From CAVUDO01 sp963740255 (lineage in GTDB: Bacteria; Actinomycetota; Actinomycetes; Mycobacteriales; Cryptosporangiaceae): 64,000 nt of DNA. The stretch lies in contig CAVUDO010000002.1 of the NCBI GenBank assembly GCA_963740255.1, positions 248,001 through 312,000 of the forward strand, given 5' to 3'. This document shows, one piece after another, positions 41,484-49,906 of this stretch (position 1 is the stretch's first letter; every line of letters starts with the position of its first letter). The translations under genes were made by a program, and so were the position numbers. A model generated the notes under the pieces. It was not told where the DNA came from. It worked only from the letters and a program-made list of their open reading frames with translations, and did not search any database.

Positions 41484-43055
41484 GTGAAGCTGCTGGTGTA
41501 CGTCCCAGGGCTCGGTTCGAAGCGGCGTCGGTACGCCGAGCTGCTCCGGCTGCTGGCGGACGAGCTGGGGGCCGGCTGGCGGGTCGAGGTGTTCGAGCAC
41601 CGCCTCCAGCCGTGGAGCATCGAGCCGATGGGGGACGCCGCGCACCGGCTGGCCGTACAGGTCAGGACGTGGGCCGGCGACAACGGTGCCGCCGGGCCGG
41701 TCGAGGAGGTGCTGCTGGTCGGCCACAGCATCGGCGGGCTGCTCGTCCGGCACGCCTACCTGCTCGACGCCGGCCACACCGACGAACGCGGGCGCGGCAC
41801 GTACGCCTGGACGGGCAAGGTCCGCCGCATCGTTCTGCTCGCCGCGCCCAACGCCGGGTTCCGCACCGCGCGGATGCCCCGCTGGCGGCGGGCCGCCTTC
41901 GCCGTGGCGGCGGTGTGGCGGCAGTTCACCGTCGAGGAGCTGCAGGCCGGGTCGCCGTACATCACCGAGCTCCGGCTGCGCTGGGTGCACGCGTTCCGGA
42001 CGATGCTCACCCGGCCGAGCGTCGTGCAGGTGCTCGGCGACAGCGACGCGCTCGTCGCCCGCGGCGACAGCCTCGACGTGGAGTACATGGCCAACGCGAC
42101 CCGCATCGACGTGCCGGGGGCGACGCACGGCAGCCTCGTGGACGTGACGTCAGCCGCGGACCCCGGGGAACGCTGGGCCGTCCTCCGCCGGGCGGTCTTC
42201 GAAAACCTCGACGACGGGCTGAACGAGGTCTACCCCACCGGGAAGCCCGTCTACTTCCTGCTGCACGGCATCCGCGCCGGCCGGTACGCGAACTGGGTCG
42301 GACAGCTCACCCGGCAGCTCACCGAGCCCGAGCCGGACGCCGTCGTCTACTCGCCGTCGTACGGCTACCTCACCGCGGTCGAGTTCGCGATTCCGTTCAC
42401 CCGCAGCCGCAACCTCCGGCGCTTCCTGGACTGGTACTCGTGGCTGTACGTCACCCACGGCCCGGAGCACCTGCGCTTTGCCGGGCACAGCAACGGGACG
42501 TACCTGATCGGGCAGGCACTGCGCCGGGTACCCGCGATGCGGTTCGAGCGCGTCTACCTGGCCGGCAGCGTGCTGCCGCGGGAGTACCCGTGGAGCAGCG
42601 TCGTGGACCAGGTCACCGGGGTCGTGCACAGCGATCGCGCGACGGCCGACTGGCCGGTCGGCTGGCTGTGCTCCGCGCTGCGCGGGCTCGGCATGCGGGA
42701 CGTCGGAACCGGGGGGTTCACCGGCTTCGACCAGGTCTCGACGAAGCTGGTCGAACACGACCAGGCAGTCGCCGGCGGCCACGGCGCCGCGCTCATCGGC
42801 GAGCAGCGACTCGCCGAGGTGGCCGCCTTCCTCCGCGACGGCGCGTCCGACGGCGAGCCGGCGGCGGCGCCGAAGACGTGGTTCGCCGTGGTGAGCCGGG
42901 TTGCCGGCGTGATCGCCAAGCCGCTGCTGATCGGGGCCGTCATGGCGGCCGCGGTCTGGGTGGCCACCGCGGACACCTGGACGGAGCGTGCGGTGCGGGC
43001 AGGCGCGCTCCTGCTGGCGGGCTTCGCGCTGCTGGCCGTGGGCAGGGCGGTCTGA
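41484..43055 (+). CDS. Tandem alpha/beta hydrolase with C-terminal membrane anchor
   Basis: 523 residues. The first half is a hydrolase (KLLVYVPGLGSKRRRYAELL; nucleophile Ser in LLVGHSIGGLLVRHAYLL); the second half repeats the fold (YFLLHGIRAGRYANWVGQLT; LRFAGHSNGTYLIGQALRRV). Two C-terminal spans (PLLIGAVMAAAVWVATA; AGALLLAGFALLAVG) anchor it. Both halves keep the G-x-S-x-G elbow. I chose GTG 41484, after GGAGGGCGGCAG, over the GTG at 41430. It could be a lipase or esterase at the membrane; the double domain is unusual. Confidence 0.8.
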   Translation: MKLLVYVPGLGSKRRRYAELLRLLADELGAGWRVEVFEHRLQPWSIEPMGDAAHRLAVQVRTWAGDNGAAGPVEEVLLVGHSIGGLLVRHAYLLDAGHTDERGRGTYAWTGKVRRIVLLAAPNAGFRTARMPRWRRAAFAVAAVWRQFTVEELQAGSPYITELRLRWVHAFRTMLTRPSVVQVLGDSDALVARGDSLDVEYMANATRIDVPGATHGSLVDVTSAADPGERWAVLRRAVFENLDDGLNEVYPTGKPVYFLLHGIRAGRYANWVGQLTRQLTEPEPDAVVYSPSYGYLTAVEFAIPFTRSRNLRRFLDWYSWLYVTHGPEHLRFAGHSNGTYLIGQALRRVPAMRFERVYLAGSVLPREYPWSSVVDQVTGVVHSDRATADWPVGWLCSALRGLGMRDVGTGGFTGFDQVSTKLVEHDQAVAGGHGAALIGEQRLAEVAAFLRDGASDGEPAAAPKTWFAVVSRVAGVIAKPLLIGAVMAAAVWVATADTWTERAVRAGALLLAGFALLAVGRAV

Positions 43056-43233
43056 CGATCGCCGACCACCACCTCACCTACACCGACGCCGACAAGTCCA
43101 TCGCCGACATCGGCTGGTGGGAGGAACACGACCGCGACCAGCGACGGATCGTCTTCACGCTGTCCGGCTCATCGTCCGGGAGGACGAGACCGGACTGCCC
43201 GGCTCCTGGCAGGCCGCCGTCTGCGCGAACTAG
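43052..43233 (+). pseudogene. Short frameshifted reading frame after the tandem hydrolase
   Basis: Overlapping the hydrolase stop, one frame gives LTIADHHLTYTDADKSIADI and GWWEEHDRDQRRIVFTLSG; near 43170 a one-base loss moves it to LIVREDETGLPGSWQAAVCA, ending in TAG at 43231-43233. Joined, this is a coherent acidic protein of about 60 residues. No family or normal start codon is seen. Confidence 0.35.
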
Positions 43234-43244
43234 GGCGCGTCGCC

Positions 43245-43673
43245 CTAGTCGTCGTCGGCCGCGGGCCGGCGCATCCTCTTCACCGTCGAGCGGCGCTGCT
43301 TGGCGCCGAGCCGCCGCTGCACCGCGCCTTTGCTCGGGCGGGTGGGCCGCCGTTTCCGAGGGGGTGCGGCGGTGGCCTCGGTCAGGATCTCCGCCAGCCG
43401 CTGGGTCGCCGACTCGCGGTTCCGCAGCTGCGACCGGTGCTCGGATGCGGTGACCGTCAGCACGCCGCCGGCGAGCCGGCCGGCGAGCCGTTCCAGCGCC
43501 CGGGCTCGCAACACCGGTCCGAACGAGAGCGTGCGGGCCACGTCGAAGGACAGCTCGACGCGGGAGTCGGAGGTGTTGACGCTCTGGCCACCCGGCCCGG
43601 AGGACCGCGAGAAGCGCCAGGCCAGCTCGCTCTCCGGGATGAGCGCCGAACGCACCCGCAGCGGCCCTGGCAT
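43245..43673 (-). CDS. arfB: Ribosome rescue factor, ArfB-like peptidyl-tRNA hydrolase
   Basis: 142 residues with the class I release-factor catalytic motif GGQ at 28-30 (SRSSGPGGQSVNTSDSRVEL), no codon-recognition domain, and a basic C-terminal tail (PPRKRRPTRPSKGAVQRRLG; KRMRRP) that enters the mRNA channel. It frees ribosomes stalled on broken mRNA. ATG at 43673. It stands alone between two unrelated genes. Confidence 0.92.
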   Translation of the reverse strand: MPGPLRVRSALIPESELAWRFSRSSGPGGQSVNTSDSRVELSFDVARTLSFGPVLRARALERLAGRLAGGVLTVTASEHRSQLRNRESATQRLAEILTEATAAPPRKRRPTRPSKGAVQRRLGAKQRRSTVKRMRRPAADDD

Positions 43674-43798
43674 GTCCCCAGGATGCCGCACCGGCCGGGC
43701 CGCCGCGGCTGGCGTCCGCATTACTCCCCAGGACACCCGCAGCCGCAGGGACGCGACGACGGGGTGCGGCGGCCGCCGCACCCCGTCGCCTGCACGTC

Positions 43799-45988
43799 CT
43801 ACTGCCTGGTGATCTTGACGTCGTCCACGGCCGCCTCGACAAGGCTGCCGGTGGAGGCGTCGGTGGCCTGGACCAGGATCCGCACCGACTGCCCCGCATA
43901 GGCCGAGACGTTCCAGGTGCCGACCGCCCAGGCGCCGTTGCGGTTGGTGGCCGCCCCGGCCTGGGTGAACAGCACCGTGGTACCTCCGTTGTGGACGATG
44001 CTGACCCGGAAGGAGTCGGTGCTGGAGGAGTTGGTGCCGTGCGCCAGGTACCACGACATCGACAGGTTCAGCGTTCCGGTGGCCGGCAGCGCGACGGCCG
44101 GCGAGGAGATGCTGGTCGTGCCGCCGTCCACGTCGAAGTCGCCCGCGGTGGTGCCGGCGAGCCGGCCCGTGACCAGGTCGTTGGTGCCGCTGACCGTGGT
44201 CCCCAGCTGCTTGGTGCCGTTGGACGCGGTGGCCGCGGGGTCACCGCGCTCCCAGGCACCGAGCGTGGCCGTGTCCGTGCCGTTCGGGTTCGCCGTCCAG
44301 CCGTTCGCGGTCTCGAAGGTGTCGCTCCATACGGTGGTGACCGGTGCGCCGCCGCCGAGGCTCAGCGTCCAGCTGTCGACGAAGCCCACGTCGCCCGCCG
44401 CCGCGTCCTGTACCCGGAGCCTCCAGGTGCCGTTGGCGGCCTCGCCGGAGAGGTTCACCGGATAGGTCTGGTTGATGTTGTCGGCACTCCCGCCGGCCCG
44501 GTTGTGCAGGAGGTAGAGCGAGCCGTCGGGCGCGACCAGGTTGACCACGAGGTCACCGATGTAGGGGTGGACGATGTGCACCTCGGCCGTGCTGGTCGAA
44601 GAGGCGTTGCCCGCGCATCCGGAGATGGCGATCAGGCTCTCCACGGTGGTGTTGTCCGAGATCGTGACGTTGTTGCCGTTGGTGCCCGAGCAGCCGGCCG
44701 GGCCGTTGACCGTGAGCGTGAACGTCGTCGTCCGGGTCACCGAGGTGCCCGTCCCGGTGACGGTCACCGGGTAGGTGCCGGCCGGCGTCGCGGCACTGGT
44801 GCTCACGGTCATGGTGGAGGGGCCGCCGGACATGATCGAGGACGGGCTGAACGACGCGGTGGCGCCGCTGGGCAGTCCGCTCGCCGACAGGTTCACCGAC
44901 TGCGCCGCGCCGCCGGTCACGGTGGTGTTGACCGTGGTGGAGGCGGAACTGCCCGGGCTGACCGATCCGGACGGCGGCGAGGCGGCCATCGAGAAGTCGT
45001 TCCCGACCGGCGTGCCCACCGCGAGTGTCCACAGGGCGTGCGCCGACGCGCCGGTCGCGCGGGTCAGCACCGTGTCGCTGACGTTGGTCGGATACGTGTC
45101 GCAGGACCGGTGGTAGCAGGGGTCGTAGGCGCTGCGGGTGCCGCCCCACTTGGTCACCTGGGCGGCGGTCTTGACCGCGCTGGCCCCGGCGGCGACACCG
45201 CTGGTCTGGATCCCGACCGCGTTGAAGGAGGCGTCGTCCGAGCGGCCGGCGCCTTCGACGTTCTCCTCGGTCTGGACGCCGATCGAGTCGTAGTAGGCCT
45301 TCAGGGTCTGACCGGACGCGCTGGTGATCCGGTTGATGAAGTAGCCGCCGTTCGTCGAGGAGACCATGTCGAAGTTGAAGTAGCTCTTGATCTTCGCCCG
45401 CTCGGTCGTCGGCAGCCCCCGCGCGTAGAAGTCCGAGCCGTTGAGGCCCTGCTCCTCGTCGGTCCACCAGCCGAATCGCGCGTGGTTGAGCATCGCGGGG
45501 TTCTGCGCGGCCAGCGTCAGCGCGATCTCGAGGATCATCGCCGATCCGGAGGCGTTGTCGTTGATGCCCGGACCTGCGGTGACGCTGTCGAGGTGGGCGC
45601 CGAGCATGTACACCTGGTTGGGGTCGCCGCCCGGCCAGTCGGCGATGATGTTCGGACCGGAGCCGGCGGTGCATCCGGAGGTGCAGGGTTGCTTGACGAC
45701 CGTGAAGCCGGCCGCGACCAGCTTGTCGTAGACGTAGTTCACCGAGGCGGTGTAGCCGGGACTGGTCGACCGGCGGTTGCCGCCGTTGGCGGTGGCGATG
45801 GTCTGGAACTGCTGCATGTGCGCCTTGACGCTCGCCAGCGGGATGCTCGGCGGTGCGGCGAGCGCGACAGCCGCGCGGGTGGCGGCGGGCGCCGCGGCGG
45901 TGGCGGCGCCGGGCAGGGGGAGCGCGCCGATACTGGCGACGGCCAAGGCGAGGGCTAAGAGCGCACGGCAACTCGAGGGTCTTCTCAC
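43799..45988 (-). CDS. Secreted M28 aminopeptidase with P domain (SGAP-like)
   Basis: 729 residues. A signal peptide (CRALLALALAVASIGALPLP) precedes an M28 di-zinc peptidase: MLGAHLDSVTAGPGINDNAS (His and Asp ligands), ARFGWWTDEEQGLNGSDFYA (Glu pair), NFDMVSS and the Cys pair DPCYHRSCDTYP around the last His. Then follow a linker/Ig-like domain (SPPSGSVSPGSSASTTVNTT), a P/Homo B domain (VHIVHPYIGDLVVNLVAPDG; VDSWTLSLGG) and a C-terminal jelly-roll. Streptomyces griseus aminopeptidase has the same catalytic domain. GTG at 45988 follows AGGAGCACCGCC. It trims free N-termini outside the cell. Confidence 0.92.
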   Translation of the reverse strand: MRRPSSCRALLALALAVASIGALPLPGAATAAAPAATRAAVALAAPPSIPLASVKAHMQQFQTIATANGGNRRSTSPGYTASVNYVYDKLVAAGFTVVKQPCTSGCTAGSGPNIIADWPGGDPNQVYMLGAHLDSVTAGPGINDNASGSAMILEIALTLAAQNPAMLNHARFGWWTDEEQGLNGSDFYARGLPTTERAKIKSYFNFDMVSSTNGGYFINRITSASGQTLKAYYDSIGVQTEENVEGAGRSDDASFNAVGIQTSGVAAGASAVKTAAQVTKWGGTRSAYDPCYHRSCDTYPTNVSDTVLTRATGASAHALWTLAVGTPVGNDFSMAASPPSGSVSPGSSASTTVNTTVTGGAAQSVNLSASGLPSGATASFSPSSIMSGGPSTMTVSTSAATPAGTYPVTVTGTGTSVTRTTTFTLTVNGPAGCSGTNGNNVTISDNTTVESLIAISGCAGNASSTSTAEVHIVHPYIGDLVVNLVAPDGSLYLLHNRAGGSADNINQTYPVNLSGEAANGTWRLRVQDAAAGDVGFVDSWTLSLGGGAPVTTVWSDTFETANGWTANPNGTDTATLGAWERGDPAATASNGTKQLGTTVSGTNDLVTGRLAGTTAGDFDVDGGTTSISSPAVALPATGTLNLSMSWYLAHGTNSSSTDSFRVSIVHNGGTTVLFTQAGAATNRNGAWAVGTWNVSAYAGQSVRILVQATDASTGSLVEAAVDDVKITRQ

Positions 45989-46257
45989 GGCGGTGCTCCT
46001 CAACAGTGGTGGGTCCGGGGTGGCCGGATTGTCGAGAGTGGACGTCACCGTTCCGGGGGTGAACAGCTGGAATGGTATCCGTACAGAGGCGGGCAGCCGG
46101 TGCCTTTGCCGCAAAGGCCACGTGGTTCTCGTCCGCTCGGACGAGGTTCTGAGGCCACCGGCCGGCGCCACCGCCACCCCGGCCGCATCCGGGGTTGACC
46201 GGGCCGGCACGATGTGGACCAGACCGGGGCGACCAGATCGGTCAGAGGAGGCGTGTG

Positions 46258-46641
46258 GTGGAAACGACCAACGAGGCCGGCCGGGCCGCGGGACAGCCGT
46301 CCGCGGAGGAGCCGGGCCACGACGAGGCGATCTCCGACGAGGCCATCCGGGCCGATGAGGCAGGGGCGGACGTGGCCGAGCCGGCGGGCGCCACACCGGT
46401 GCGCGACGTGCACTGGCTCGTCCCGCTCGCACTGCTGATCGGCGCGACGTTCCTGCTCGGGGTCTCCTGGGGTGCCGGGTCGAACGTCGCCGGCGCGGCA
46501 CTGGGTGTCGCGGGCCTGGCGGCCGGTGGTGTGCTCGCGCTGCGGGCGCGGGCCATGGGTTCGGCGTCCATGTTCATGCCCGTGATGGTGGGCGTGGCGG
46601 CGGCCGTGATGGTGGTCGCCCAGCTGCTCAGGTGGCTGTAG
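46258..46641 (+). CDS. Small membrane protein with acidic N-terminus
   Basis: 127 residues from the GTG at 46258, after AGAGGAGGCGTGTG. The N-terminal 55 residues are acidic and Ala/Glu-rich, followed by three spans (WLVPLALLIGATFLLGVSWG; AALGVAGLAAGGVLALRA; MFMPVMVGVAAAVMVVAQLL). No family recognised. It overlaps the convergent patatin gene by 14 bases at the 3' end. Confidence 0.65.
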   Translation: METTNEAGRAAGQPSAEEPGHDEAISDEAIRADEAGADVAEPAGATPVRDVHWLVPLALLIGATFLLGVSWGAGSNVAGAALGVAGLAAGGVLALRARAMGSASMFMPVMVGVAAAVMVVAQLLRWL

Positions 46642-47656
46642 CCGCCAGCGACTCCGGCGCCCGGTAGCGGCGGACGTAGCCGTCGAAGTCCCAGGGCGGC
46701 CGATGGCCGTCCCCGTCGAGGAACTTCGCGGCAGCGGCCCGCCCGCTGTCGAACAGGCGCTCGGCGTTGCCGGCGTCGAGGCCGAAGTCCGTGGCCTTCA
46801 CGTCGAGCGTGTCGACGAAGATCGTGCGGGCGACCGCGTGCGGGTCGGCGATGTGCATCCGGTCGTAGAAGCCCGCGGTGGTGGCGACCATGGCCTTGGT
46901 CAGCGGCAGCACTCCGCGGAGGTTGCGGGTCGCGTCGTGGGCGCGGCCGCAGAGCTTGATGCCCAGCGTCGGCCAGCGCGGCGGCCGGTGGTCGGTGCGG
47001 TCGAACATCGCGACCGGGTAGTTGGAGAGGATTCCGCCGTCGACGAACCAGGTGCGGCGACGCCACCGGCGTTCCTGCAGCGGCACCGGCCGGTAGAGGT
47101 ACGGCATCGACGTCGAGGCGCGCACGGCGTCCGCCACGAACATCCGGTTGCTGGTCATCCGGTAGCGGGGGTAGTCCCAGGGGAGCAGCGCGAGCCGGCG
47201 GCCGGCGAGGTCGGAGGCCGTCACGACCAGCCGGTAGTCGGTGTCCGGCGACATCGACGAGCCCGGGTCGGACCACCGTAGGTCGGCGAAGGTGTGGATC
47301 TCCTTCTCGGCCAACAGTTCGTACATCCACGACCGCAGGTACTCGCCCCGGCAGACGCCCTGCCGGGTCAGCAGCGACGCCGCGACACCGAGCGGGCCCG
47401 CTCGCCCGACCAGAGTCAGGTCGGCGAACCGGTGGTAGTTCGCCGTGCGCAGGATCTCCGCGATCTCCGTGATCGGCATCCGGGCCGCCACCAGCGCGCC
47501 GACGATCGCGCCGGCCGACGTGCCGGCCACCCGGTTGAACCGGTAGCCGCGTTCCTCGAGCAGCGACAGCGCCCCGACGATGGCCATGCCCTTGACCCCG
47601 CCGCCTTCGAGCACCACGTCGCAGGTACGCGTGATGTGCCGGTCTTCGTCCACCAC
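46628..47656 (-). CDS. Patatin-like phospholipase
   Basis: About 342 residues with the patatin dyad: oxyanion loop LEGGGVKGMAIVGAL, nucleophile Ser in RVAGTSAGAIVGALVA and Asp in WFVDGGILSNYPVAMFD. It has no signal peptide from the chosen start, so it acts inside the cell on acyl lipids. The start is GTG 47656 or 47653, after CGGAGGGGTGC; the frame continues to 47782 but that part lacks similarity. Confidence 0.88.
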   Translation of the reverse strand: MVDEDRHITRTCDVVLEGGGVKGMAIVGALSLLEERGYRFNRVAGTSAGAIVGALVAARMPITEIAEILRTANYHRFADLTLVGRAGPLGVAASLLTRQGVCRGEYLRSWMYELLAEKEIHTFADLRWSDPGSSMSPDTDYRLVVTASDLAGRRLALLPWDYPRYRMTSNRMFVADAVRASTSMPYLYRPVPLQERRWRRRTWFVDGGILSNYPVAMFDRTDHRPPRWPTLGIKLCGRAHDATRNLRGVLPLTKAMVATTAGFYDRMHIADPHAVARTIFVDTLDVKATDFGLDAGNAERLFDSGRAAAAKFLDGDGHRPPWDFDGYVRRYRAPESLAATAT

Positions 47657-47919
47657 GCACCCCTCCGTAGTCACCACGCCACTGTGCGTTGGAAGGAAAC
47701 CAGCACCTAGGGTCGACCTTGGGATCACGGAACGCAAGTACGCCGTCAGGAAGAGGACAGCGGAGCGGGAAGCGAAATACACCTTGCGTTCATTCTGATT
47801 TCTCCAGCCCTGTTGCCACCGTGGAGGTTGGCCTGACCAGCGGGGGCTGGCTGGTCGCGACGGCGGGCTGGCGGGGCGCGAGGTCGGTCGGTCGGGAGGC
47901 CGGCCGGTAATCTGCCGAT

Positions 47920-49077
47920 GTGATCACCGTCGCCGAGGCACCTACCGTCGCCGAGGTCACCGCCGTCGTGGACCGGCTCTACCCCCCGAGCCTGGCCGAG
48001 AGCTGGGACGCGGTCGGCCTGGTCTGTGGTGACCCGGCCGCCCGGGCCGCCCGGGTGTACTTCTGCGTCGACGTCACCGCGGCCACCGTCGACGAGGCAC
48101 TGGACTGGGGTGCCGACCTGGTCGTGGCCCACCATCCGCTGCTGCTCCGGGCGGTGAACAGCGTCGCCGCGACGACGTACAAGGGCCGGCTGTTGCACCG
48201 GCTGATCCGCGCGGACGCCGCGCTGCTGGTCGCCCACACCAATGCCGACGCCGCCGACCCGGGGGTGTCCGATGCCCTGGCCGAGCGGCTGGGACTGCGG
48301 GACCTCCGTCCACTCCGGCCGGTGCCCGCCGATCCGCTGGACAAGCTCGTCGTGTTCGTCCCGCGCGCCGAGGTCGACACGCTGATCGACGCGGCCACCG
48401 GCGCCGGCGCCGGCGCCGGCGGAGCGGACTACAGCCGCTGGGCCTGGACCACGCCGGGCACCGGCACCTTCACGCCGGGCCCGCAGGCCAGCCCCGCGGT
48501 GGGCACGGCCGGGAGGGCCGAGCGGGTGGAGGAGCTGCGCGTCGAGCTGATCGCCCCACGGCACCGGCGCGCGGACGTGGTGGCCGCGGTGCTCGCCGCC
48601 CACCCGTACGAGCAGCCCGCCTACGACGTGTTCGAACTGGCCACCGTCCCCGGCACCCGGGGGATCGGCCGGGTCGGCGAGCTGCCGGCGCCGACGACAC
48701 TGGCCGGGTTCCTCGCTCATGCCGCGGCAGCGCTGCCCCCCACCGCCGGCGGCCTGCGCGCGACCGGCGACCCGGACCAGGTGGTGCGGCAGGTGGCCGT
48801 GTCGGGCGGAGCCGGCGACGGATTTCTCGGCGACGTGCGCCGGCTGGGCGTGGACGTCTTCCTCACCGCCGACCTGCGACACCACCCGGCGTCCGAGCAT
48901 GCCGAAGCGGGCGGCCCGGCGTTGGTCGACGCCGCCCACTGGGCCACCGAACGGCCGTGGCTCGACCAGGCCGCCGCGCTCCTGTCCGACGGGCTCGCGC
49001 CCGCTACGGTGGACACCCTGGTGTCCGACCTGCCCACCGACGCCTGGACGCAGCACGCCCCGTCGACGTCCCGGTGA
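47920..49077 (+). CDS. Nif3-like dinuclear metal centre protein
   Basis: 385 residues. The Nif3/YbgI core is clear: PSLAESWDAVGLVCGDPAAR, DLVVAHHPLLLRAV (metal His), LLVAHTNADAADPGVSDALA, and C-terminal DVFLTADLRHHPASEHAEAG and VDAAHWATERPWLDQAA. A central insert (CutA/PII-like, VELIAPRHRRADVVAAVLAA) is usual in the YqfO branch. It begins the trio Nif3, zinc ribbon, RNase H, also found as Rv2230c-Rv2228c. The GTP cyclohydrolase label used for some members is unproven. Confidence 0.92.
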   Translation: MITVAEAPTVAEVTAVVDRLYPPSLAESWDAVGLVCGDPAARAARVYFCVDVTAATVDEALDWGADLVVAHHPLLLRAVNSVAATTYKGRLLHRLIRADAALLVAHTNADAADPGVSDALAERLGLRDLRPLRPVPADPLDKLVVFVPRAEVDTLIDAATGAGAGAGGADYSRWAWTTPGTGTFTPGPQASPAVGTAGRAERVEELRVELIAPRHRRADVVAAVLAAHPYEQPAYDVFELATVPGTRGIGRVGELPAPTTLAGFLAHAAAALPPTAGGLRATGDPDQVVRQVAVSGGAGDGFLGDVRRLGVDVFLTADLRHHPASEHAEAGGPALVDAAHWATERPWLDQAAALLSDGLAPATVDTLVSDLPTDAWTQHAPSTSR

Positions 49078-49122
49078 GCGTGCGCAGGTTGTCGTCCCCC
49101 TCGCCCGGCCCGTAGGAGAATC

Positions 49123-49866
49123 GTGAAGGCAGCGCCCGCCGACCAGCTCCGCCTGCTCGACCTGCAGGCCGTCGACCTCACCCTCGACCAGCTCGCGCAC
49201 CGGCGCCGGACGCTTCCCGAGCACGCCGAGATCGAGCGGACGGAGAAACTCCTCCCGACCCTGCGGGACGCGGTGACCCGGGTGGAGATGACGCTCGGAG
49301 ACCTCGACCGGCAGATCACCCGGTTGGAGGTCGACATCGACCAGGTCCGCCAGCGGGCGGCCCGCGACAAGGAGCGGATGGACTCCGGCGCGGTCACCGC
49401 GAGCAGGGAGCTGGAAAGCCTGCAGCACGAGGTCGCGAGCCTGGCCCGCCGGCAGTCCGAGCTGGAGGACTCCGAGCTGGAGCTGCTGGAACTGCGCGAG
49501 GCGGCCGAGGCCGAGCACCGTGCGGCGGCCGGGGCGCTGGCGGAGGCGACCGCCGGGCTCGCGGAGCTGTCCGCCCGCCGCGAGGTGGCCGAGGCCGACG
49601 TCGACGCCCAGGTCACCGCGCGCACCGGCGAGCGGGCACCGCTGGCCTCGCCGCTCCCCGCCGACCTGCTCGCCCTGTACGAGCGGATCCGCACCAACGG
49701 TGGCGGGATCGGGGCGGCCGCGCTGCGGGCCCGGCGCTGCGGCGGTTGCCGGATCGAGCTGTCCGGTACCGACCTGGAGGCCGCCCGCAAGGCCGAGGAG
49801 GACGAGGTGCTGCGGTGCGAGGAGTGCGGTCGGATCCTGGTCCGGACGGCGGAGTCGGGCCTGTGA
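49123..49866 (+). CDS. C4-type zinc ribbon coiled-coil protein (DUF164)
   Basis: 247 residues: a long antiparallel coiled coil (about 20-170; LEVDIDQVRQRAARDKERMD, ELESLQHEVASLARRQSELE) and a C-terminal zinc ribbon with CGGC and CEEC (RRCGGCRIELSGTDLEAARK; LRCEECGRILVRT). The family may bind nucleic acid; no activity is known for certain. 45 bases after Nif3 and 40 before RNase H, so one operon. Confidence 0.92.
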   Translation: MKAAPADQLRLLDLQAVDLTLDQLAHRRRTLPEHAEIERTEKLLPTLRDAVTRVEMTLGDLDRQITRLEVDIDQVRQRAARDKERMDSGAVTASRELESLQHEVASLARRQSELEDSELELLELREAAEAEHRAAAGALAEATAGLAELSARREVAEADVDAQVTARTGERAPLASPLPADLLALYERIRTNGGGIGAAALRARRCGGCRIELSGTDLEAARKAEEDEVLRCEECGRILVRTAESGL

Positions 49867-49906
49867 CGGTGCTCGGAGTGCCGGAGCGCGCACGGCGGTA
49901 CGGCCG

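Noticed and set aside
48410..48421. Run of GCCGGC repeats in the Nif3 gene as a possible regulatory repeat
   Set aside because: It simply encodes a Gly-Ala linker between the Nif3 core and its insert.
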